Assembly: GCF_947623445.1 (NCBI RefSeq) | Contig: NC_135248.1 | Span: 11,417,820 to 11,481,819, forward strand | Reading direction: 5' to 3' | Source: Clavelina lepadiformis | Lineage: Eukaryota; Chordata; Ascidiacea; Aplousobranchia; Clavelinidae | Length of the DNA stretch: 64,000 nucleotides | Part shown: piece by piece, positions 56,447-64,000 of the stretch | Position numbering within the stretch: the stretch's first letter is position 1 | Layout: every line of letters begins with the position of its first letter | The notes under the pieces: generated by a model | What the model was told of the DNA's origin: nothing | What the model saw: only the letters and a program-made list of their open reading frames with translations | Databases searched by the model: none | Position numbers and translations under genes: made by a program

Positions 56447-56927
56447 GGCAACTATTTCGACACTGTATGATTGAGTTTGCTTTGTAGTACTGCAGTAAGT
56501 GGACGCGTAATTTGACCAGTTGATTGAAATTTGTTTGTGCAGAGTTGTGGCTACTGTGGCTTTGCCCTTTTTGCAATCATAAGTTTATTTGTAAAGTTGG
56601 TCATGTCTTTTATTTGATTTGATAGAAATTGCCATTTTATTACCAGTTGCTTTGACTAAATTACAGATTCAGTTTTTATTATTTGTTATATTTTTATTTT
56701 TTTTTGTTTTGTCAAGACGTTGTCGTAAATTGCTTGCTGCTACATAAGGAATGATGTTTTGTCTAAATATGTATACTTATGTAATCCTTTCTGCTTTTGA
56801 CAAGATATTTTCATAGAGCCCAGTCAGTTTACTACGCACTATTTTATGTTGATATTTTATAAAACGCCATGTTATTTGGCATCTCCAATTATTGCATGTT
56901 TTGTAGGTTGCAAATTTTTCAGTTAGC

Positions 56928-58816
56928 ATGTCAAAAGTATTACGTAGATCAACCAGAAATGCAGCCAAAGTTAAGTCCAAGAAGGAACTACAGGCTAAGG
57001 AAAGAGCTGATGAAACAATGGAATCAACCATCGAAAAAACACTTTCTGTAGACAGTACACAGGCTGAATCAAACGATAGTAATCAACTTAATCAGGAAAA
57101 CATTGATGCTAAGGAAAAAAGTGCTGAGGAAACACTTAAATTAATCACCAATAAAAACTCCTCTGTTGACGATACACAAACTGAAACGAATGCTATTAGC
57201 CAAGTAAAAAGTAACAACTCTAATGAGGATGAAAAAGTTCGTGTCCTGACTCCAGCTGAAAAGGCCCGAATTGAAAGAAATAGACAAAAAGCACTTCTCC
57301 TGCGACAGGCAAGATTATCATGTCAACAACTTCAGGGAAGCAACACAAAAACATCTGGATGCAGCAGGTAGGCCAATGATGCTCTTTGCGGTTTTCTCTG
57401 TTTCAATGAGAGTGTGAATATGAACGTAAATGCATTGAAGAAAAAGTGAAAATATTTGTTATCTTTAGTACTGTTGTGGCTAAAAGCATACTGAACTGTG
57501 TATGACCTAATCTTAGGTCGACGTCAAAGCACTATGTTATTGTTTAACATCTTGACCATAACAATGGAATTAAATGAAAATGAAGTTGTTTGAGGGTGCT
57601 AGGTTAGGATTTCAAGAGAATCCTTGTTTGTGATGAAAGAAACATTTAACAGGATCATCGATACAGGTGGGGGGTTTTTCTTAGAAGAGGATGACAACGC
57701 GGTGCCAAAGAAAGTGAAACGAGTGGAGGAGCCTGCTCCGGTGATTGCTGGAGAGATGACATCGTGTTTGGAATGTGATCAACTGTTTCTCGATTCTTAC
57801 TTGATGTCTACATACGACTATCCTGCATGTGATAACTGCAAGGATTTAGAAGAAAAACATGCGGTTATCACCAAGACCGACTCAAGGGTAAGTAATGTAC
57901 TGTATATTTATGTCCTATATTGAGTACTGATTTAGTCATTTAAGGTAATGTCATTAAATTATCAAACCGTAAATAAAGCAAAAATTTAGGAAACTTATTT
58001 ACTGAGTGAAACTGATTTGACCTTACGAGAGCCGATTTTAAAGTTTGTTGTGCGAAAAAATCCCCGAAATCATCGCTGGGGAGACATGAAACTCTATTTA
58101 AAGTTGCAGGTGATATCTTCACATTTTTTTTAGCATGTATGAAGTATGATAATATTTGTGATTGTGTATGCGCAGGTTAAACAGGCTTGGTTGTAAAAAT
58201 ATTAATTTTTTTAAACTACTTTTCATATTTATGCTGGTTACCTGAGTGGATATTGTATATGGAGGTATTTAAATACCCCTTGTTTGGGCAGGTTTGTAAT
58301 CATGTTTTGCTTTTATTACATCCAGGTAGAAAAGAGAGCATTGGAGGTGTGGGGAAGTTTGGAAGCGATTGAAGAAGAAAGAGAGAGCCGTGAGAAGAAG
58401 AGAGAAATAGCGAAACGAAAAAAATTTAATAAAAAACTTAAACAATTACGACAGGAGGTAAAATTTTGTATTACTAACCTATCATCATCATTGATATACT
58501 TGCATTGGCCTACTTAATTTATTCGCACATCTGCATTAGTTATTTGCTCTGTTCATTAAGTTTATTCCATCCTGAAAGTACAATAGTTAAGCCAAAAGGC
58601 TGGTTTTAAGCTAATGAATGTTTTGCTACTGACGTGATAGTTTGCATGTTTGATTTTTTGCATACTGCATAACAGGTGCGTAGTAGCTTGTATGAGGCAA
58701 AAACTGCGGGGCATGTTCATGAGTACGGAGTTGAAGCTCCATGTGAAGAGGATGAAGACATGTGGCAGAAGATTTGCTCCTTATGTGGGCACAGGATGAC
58801 CTTCGAGAAGATGTGA
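56928..58816 (+). CDS. XPA: DNA damage recognition/scaffold protein XPA
   Basis: Five exons (56928-57367, 57653-57887, 57990-58109, 58326-58457, 58676-58816) encode 355 residues. XPA verifies lesions and scaffolds RPA, TFIIH and ERCC1 in nucleotide excision repair. Seen in order: an [14 protein letters not shown] helix, the D-T-G-G-G-F ERCC1-binding motif, and the C4 zinc finger (Cys185, 188, 206, 209) with D-S-Y-L-M. After these come [16 protein letters not shown] and a long basic helix. The C-terminal H-E-Y-G and C-S-L-C-G-H-x-M-T-F-E-K-M match the vertebrate end. It is longer than human XPA (273 residues) because of a roughly 100-residue Ser/Asn/Glu-rich N-terminal extension. A pyrimidine-rich AG lies five bases before the start codon. 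Confidence 0.95.
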
Positions 58817-59358
58817 TTGATTTCATGCAGGTTTTAATATCAGCAGGAATAAGATTGGTATTCGATGGGAAGACTACATGAAGAGGTTAGCCCGGGAAGA
58901 TGAAGACATCGTTTGTGCAGGAGGAAACAAACCTCTTGAGTTGCATGATAGATTGTAGAAGTGGCATCCACTTTGTGGAGCATTATAATGGATACTACCA
59001 TTGTTTATTTGATTGGAAATGCTTTATATTTAACTTCGAAATTTATGCAGAGTGTTACTTTTGTAAAAAAAATTTCCAGAAAAGCAAAAAATGCACGAAA
59101 ATCTGGCAAAGCCCTTTTTATTTTTCGCAATATCAGAAATAACAGATTCAAGAAATTGCAACCCAAACTCTTTCAGCTAGTAAAACAAATTACCAGTAAT
59201 CATACAATAAAGGTTGCAAACAGAATTACAGGATTGTGCTGAATTGTTTTCTAAAGATTTTCATGAATCTAACAACAAACATGTCACCTGTCTTAAAAAC
59301 CAAAACAGTTCGGTCATATTTAATAATCCTGAGGGTTCCTCCAGGTATGTAATCATTC
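58817..59358. other. XPA 3' UTR, AATAAA at 59206-59211
   Basis: No further gene on the plus strand. AATAAA at 59206-59211 would end the XPA transcript 390 bases after its stop. The convergent minus-strand gene stops at 59359, so the two 3' ends nearly meet. Plus-strand frames here (58900-59465) show no domain. Confidence 0.5.
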
Positions 59359-62300
59359 TCAAGAAGTGGGTTTCCTTCTTCGACTTGTCGATCTACGTCT
59401 TCGTCGTGGTGAACGACACTTACTTCTCGCGGCAAACTCGCCAATATTCCACTCTCTTCTTTTAAGATAACGAGGGCAGTGTTCGGCGTGGATCACCGCT
59501 TCCTTACAAGGAGCCATGTCGGCGTATTTTATTGCTGGCGCTGGTCTTAGTTGTGGAGATGAAAAACGCCTTGGTATCCTGTATTTTCCCCTTGTTCTTC
59601 CACTGGGCGATGGCACTGAAACATCCATTTAATAAAACAGCTTTAAAAATTTTTAATACAATTTATGGTTGGGAAGGCAAATCTATTCCTTTTTTGGATT
59701 GGGTGGAGGAGGATCTCACAAAAGTCAGAGGCAGATGACGTAATCATAGGCAAACATCATTCACATAAAACACAAATTTAGCTCTAAATATGACGTCACA
59801 ATGTTAACGTGCATGACAGTGGTTTGAATTGCAATGAAATCGCTTTCCACCTTAAACGTGATAGCTAGCTTACTACCACCTAGGTCCTAGGACAATTTAG
59901 CCCAAGGACAATTCAACTTGTCGTTCTGGGTTTAATCGTCCTGGGCTGAATTGGCCGGGAACCACTTAATCCAGTTTGTATGATTGTGACAAGTAACCCG
60001 CACAAAACCTACTTCTTGGAACAAATGCAATTGTTGTATCGTGGAATCCCCAAACTATAAAGACTGGTTCCATAATTTGCAATTTCATTCTGCCAATGTC
60101 AGCTTTAAAAAACTCACCTTTGTCCTCGTCTGAAGTGAAGTCGTGATTGGACGGTTGGCGTGAACGTCTCGACTTTCGATTATCGTACTCGATATCAATC
60201 GGATTCGATTTGTTCCGCTTATCACTCGCCACTAGAGGTCGTGCCCTATCGCTGGTCATATTGGAGGCAAATTTCTTAGAGTATTTGGGCAGCTCAGATT
60301 GCGTGTTTGGTGCAAGTGGACTTGCCAATGTCACACTAGTCTTTGTTTTAATAGGGGGCGGACACTGAATGAATTGACGGACGCGATCGTCGTACGCTTG
60401 CCTTCGCTCATCTGGATGAGATGTCAGCTCATGCTCCTCGCTCATAATGTAATCCTGAGCAGCAGAGGATTGACGTCGATAACGGTGCCACATGCGATGC
60501 TCTTTCTTGAGCTCTTCGAAATTCATCCCAAGTGATTCTAAAAGTTACATAACTTAATTAGTATATATTTCGTTCTTTGATGAAGATTGAATTACAAGAA
60601 AATCTAGATTGTAACTGACCTTAAATCTATCTTAAAGGTAGCTCTTTGAAATCCTATAACTTATTATACTATGTTCTATTTAAACACATCCTGCCTACCG
60701 TCACTGACATTACTCTTGTTTGAGTTGTGAAAAGTTTCTTTCTTCCTTTTTTCTTTATTATTTTTATCAGTTGAACGATTCCATTTCTTTTTAACTTCTT
60801 TTTCTTCTTCTGTGGTTGAATCACTGAATGGATACTCTAACTGATCTACACAACGCGGTCCGGGTGACGAAGCGCGGTTGTCTTCTTGGGCGAACACTTC
60901 ATCTTTGACAGCATTGCTCGTGCTGAAACAATATTCACTAAATTGCTTGGTATTCATTGGCAGCTCAAAAGTTATAGCCTAATCTTAATCCCAGCGCATG
61001 TCATGATACAAATTTAACGTTAAAGCTTTCAAACACAATCAAGCAATACGTTTTAAGCTTACCTCGTCGCAATACAAAGGTTGCTCAATCTTACCTACGA
61101 TAGTTGTTTCGCTTTTCATCAAGAACCTGAAACGGGCCACTTGAAGCATTTCGTAATCGCCTTGACTTTACACCAATCTCCAAGTTTTCGTTAGGCTGAT
61201 GATGAAAATTTAATGCTGTATCAATGTTATCATTTCTTTTCGCTGTAAGATTATCGGCCTCGTACTTTCCCATTGGACATCGCAAAGTGCTTGTAGAACG
61301 TGTCCTGGATCCTATTTTCATCTGCATCATCACTGGAGAAGACAAGGATGGCTTAAATTCCTTTTCTGGTTCAATTCGGCGTACACTGGGTTTATTACGG
61401 CATCTCCCTAGAGATACAGTGGGTTCTAGCGTCTTTGTAGATGTACATGACCCACGCACAACTTGGGCAGTCTGCATTAACGTGCTTGTTTTTGAATACA
61501 TGCTGTGTTTAGTATTGCTTGTGAAGTTAGAATGTAAATCTTCAGAGCTACTAGTTGTCGAATCATAATGACTATTTGGAGAAAAACCAGTAGAGGGCGG
61601 TGGAGTGCTATTCCTTTTCCGACCATCCCTTCCCTGCTGATAGGTTGACCAGTCCTGTAAAGATTGCCTTTGATTTCCATTGACTTTTTTAAGAGTAAGG
61701 TTTGAGGGTAATGATTTTCTGTATGCGCTTCCTTTGCATTTACTTGGTTTCGGTTTCTCATGTGTAAGTGAGTTAGCAGCATCACAAGTTATTTTGGCTT
61801 CACAGTTGTTGAGGTTTTCCTTGGAGATTTGTAAATTAAACAAAGGTTTGCTGACACTATTGTGGTCGGTGAGACCGCTCTCAGTGGACGAATATTTACT
61901 GCTAAACTTCTCTCGAATTCTTCTCACCATCCCAGGTTCTATACTTTTAGTTTGTTTTCTCTCTCGTTTTTCTTTTTCGAGAATGAACCTTGACCCTTCT
62001 TGTGAACAGTGAAGCATTCCATTTGTTAGTGGACACTTTCTATCATTTAACTTACAAAACAAGCTATTCACTACCTGACAAGGTGCAATTTCACCTTGTT
62101 CTAACTTGAGGTTGTTTACTTTTTCGGTCTTTGGTATGGGCACAACGTAAACGTTGGATTCCTGTGTCGGGGAGTCCATGGTCCCGACAAAAACGCCACG
62201 TAAAACATATTCATTTGCTCTAGCTACGCCGCTGCTAGGTATAAGTTTCTTATTGTTATGTTGTTGCCACCCTGAACTGAAACCTGCATTTTGCTCATCT

Positions 62301-62470
62301 ACCTCAAATTTTGATACTCGATCAATCAATGCTTCTTTTTCAATCCGGCCCAGAAGAAGATCATTGATAAAAGAGATTTTGTCATTTTCCGAATAACCGA
62401 AATCAGTAACATTGACTTTTAAGACGGAATGAAATCCAGAAACTTCGCATGTAAAACCTTGTTTAACCAT
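59359..62470 (-). CDS. Basic, largely disordered protein of unknown function
   Basis: Four exons on the minus strand (61095-62470, 60699-60922, 60118-60537, 59359-59615) join in phase to about 758 residues. Starting at the Met at 62470 drops 34 unlikely upstream codons. The first ~100 residues look folded (alternating hydrophobics, with a D-F-G-Y and L-I-D-R-V pattern). The remainder is rich in Ser, Lys, Arg, Asn and Thr and is probably disordered, with scattered basic helices (M-V-R-R-I-R-E-K-F; E-E-L-K-K-E-H-R-M-W). The last exon is Arg/Pro-rich with A-P-C-K-E-A-V and ends in an SR-like tail. A good GTAAGT donor inside the last exon (just after 59430 on the minus strand) could give another C-terminus. 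I do not recognise a family; the composition would suit a cytoskeletal, centrosomal or RNA-associated protein, but that is a guess. Confidence 0.6.
59894..59952. repeat. Imperfect hairpin repeat in intron
   Basis: AATTTAGCCCAAGGACAATT (59894-59913) is nearly the inverse of AATCGTCCTGGGCTGAATT (59934-59952), giving a stem of about 19 bp with a short loop. A related sequence (ACCCAGGACGATTGTC, later GGGTTAAATCGTC) occurs at about 62993-63075, so it is probably a small foldback mobile repeat. Confidence 0.55.
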
Positions 62471-63442
62471 TTTTGACCTGGTCTTTGAATGAACTGAAAT
62501 CGAAAAGTCTTCTGTATTTAAACATTTCCATCTATGTCGTAATAATTGGTTTTGAATTGTTAATGACAACATATAACGAAATAAAGGTTTTTGTATGCAT
62601 TGGCCAAGGGACCAGAATGAAGTAAAAAACGAATTCTCGGAATGTCAAAGCAAAATTTGACTTTGGTTTACTGAAAATTACCCAACGACCTGCTAGCATG
62701 ACAAAGTCAGCGTGGCTTATGCTTAAAGGGGAACTGAAGTCATTTTCAAGATAAAATATACGCTGATTCCAAAGATATGAACAAAATATTTTACTCTTTC
62801 TTTAATTTATAAGTAAAATAAGAAACAGGATATAGTTCGGCACTCTTAAGTTTAAATTTATATTTTTCGACACGAGCTTTTGCAAGCATAAGCTTGCTTC
62901 TTCAGGTGTACTGCAAAATCAAGTTTATGAAATTATCAACAAGTTTTTTATAAACTGACATTATAGGATATATTGACTGACGATTCCAGGTCGAATCAAC
63001 CCAGGACGATTGTCTTAGGTTTAGGACAACTATACGCAAGACAACCCAACCAACTTTGCTGGGTTAAATCGTCGGTGTATTCTATTGACCGACCACCATT
63101 GACTGACTAATGGTATAATGCGATTGTATTTTAAACAAATGAAATCGGTATGGGGGCCGTGTCACCTTGAAGGCTTAGCCGTAGAGCTAAGTTAGTGTCG
63201 GCTAGTCTACGTATTGGGCAACCACGCTGGCTTATATAAGACAAGCAACAAAGTTAGGTGTGTTGAGATCAAGTTAAGTTAGATACTACTATACAGCACG
63301 GTATAATGCTTCTTGGAAACGGACCCTGAGTGGAACATGCAGGCACGCCCAGTGGTGAAATTCAAATATTTTAATATCCGGTTCTCTCACTAGCAGCATA
63401 CCATTTTGATCCGGGATCAATATATATAGACCTACACTCGAC
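62471..63442. other. 5' flank of the minus-strand gene and repeat-rich spacer
   Basis: Contains the promoter side of the gene ending at 62470 and, at about 62993-63075, a relative of the foldback repeat at 59894-59952. Nothing else was recognised, and no open frame is supported. Confidence 0.4.
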
Positions 63443-63572
63443 TCCGCTTAATTCGGACACTTTGGTTCCGCTCACTTTTGGCCGAAATAAGCGGAGAAAC
63501 GGCTTTGTCCCATAGATATCCAATAAAAGACGTATTTTATAGGATATCTATGCTCTGTCCGAATTAAGCGGA
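63443..63572. repeat. Foldback element with 16-bp inverted repeats
   Basis: TCCGCTTAATTCGGAC (63443-63458) and GTCCGAATTAAGCGGA (63557-63572) are exact inverse copies. Inside, CATAGATATCC (63511-63521) and GGATATCTATG (63542-63552) form a second stem. A third arm, GTCCGAATTAAACGGAG, lies near 63954, and the window ends shortly after, so a larger element may continue outside. The ends recall Tigger/pogo-type MITE termini; this is tentative. Confidence 0.6.
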
Positions 63573-64000
63573 AAATGAATTGTTCGTTTCATGGTCATGC
63601 GTAAAGGCAGACAACGCATTTAAAATACTGTAGTGTTGCGTAATAAATGAATTGCAGCTGCGCTATACTGCAGTAATTGGCACTGATCGCATAAAAGGTC
63701 TATGTTTACTTTAGTGAGCAATTTCACTTTTTCTGCTAAACTTTTCTGTACCATTCTCTTCTACAAGATGGACGCAATTGTACCCAAGCAAAAGCGACTA
63801 TGAAGCTGGCACGGCCTTATATGAGTTCAGATTGTTACTGCATCGATCGTCATTGTTTCACCATAATCACTCATAATGCAATTGCATCTTGTGTTAAACC
63901 GACGAAGTACTGTTCATTGTGTCATAACCTAACGATAGGAATTATGAACCTGTGTCCGAATTAAACGGAGAATTGTCCTAATTAACTGGATTTTTTTTAC

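Noticed and set aside
1..64000. CRISPR arrays, bacterial operons, tRNA or rRNA genes
   Set aside because: Nothing of the kind was seen; the gene structure is animal throughout.

Overview
The window is animal nuclear DNA: AT-rich, with multi-exon genes whose introns are mostly 100-1,500 bp, GT-AG splice sites, metazoan-only domains (kringle, LDL-receptor-type YWTD propellers, follistatin/Kazal modules, XPA, RNF7, MED17, B3GLCT) and many transposable elements. Compact genes, short 3' regions, a Ty3/gypsy element with an envelope gene and many TAGGCCTA palindromes suggest an invertebrate deuterostome, most likely an ascidian tunicate such as Ciona. That assignment is inference; no diagnostic marker is present.

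Layout. 1-9,500 is gene-poor. It holds a decayed LINE reverse-transcriptase fragment (about 0.7-1.0 kb) and a dead copy (2.2-3.5 kb) of an unusual DNA transposon. 9.5-15.3 kb (+) encodes a single-pass membrane protein with four follistatin/Kazal modules. 16.9-18.9 kb (+) encodes a very acidic protein with a Cys-cluster tail. 19.4-22.3 kb (-) carries the cullin-RING subunit RNF7/RBX2 and the ER O-fucose beta-1,3-glucosyltransferase B3GLCT. 24.17-26.47 kb is an apparently intact DNA transposon encoding a 562-residue Cys-rich protein that may be a transposase of a poorly described type. An 8,887-bp Ty3/gypsy element with gag, pol and env (26,469-35,355) has inserted exactly into its right end. 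35.7-38.2 kb (-) encodes a ParB-like-fold protein with a low-complexity C-terminal half and a Cys tail. 43.9-53.2 kb (+) encodes a secreted protein with one kringle and two YWTD-propeller/EGF units; hAT-type MITEs sit in its introns. 54.4-58.8 kb (+) holds MED17 and XPA in close tandem. 59.4-62.5 kb (-) encodes a long, basic, largely disordered protein I do not recognise. The right end is repeats.

The genes do not form one pathway. RNF7 (ubiquitylation), MED17 (transcription) and XPA (DNA repair) are housekeeping genes. B3GLCT acts on secreted thrombospondin-repeat proteins. The Kazal and kringle/propeller proteins are extracellular.

The strongest leads for new biology are: the DNA transposon family with terminal repeats and a 3-bp target duplication; the retroelement's complete -1 frameshift signal and candidate class III fusogen-like envelope; the kringle plus double-propeller architecture; and the ParB-fold/Cys-tail protein. 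All exon boundaries were worked out by hand from splice-site consensus and reading phase; no database search or alignment program was run.
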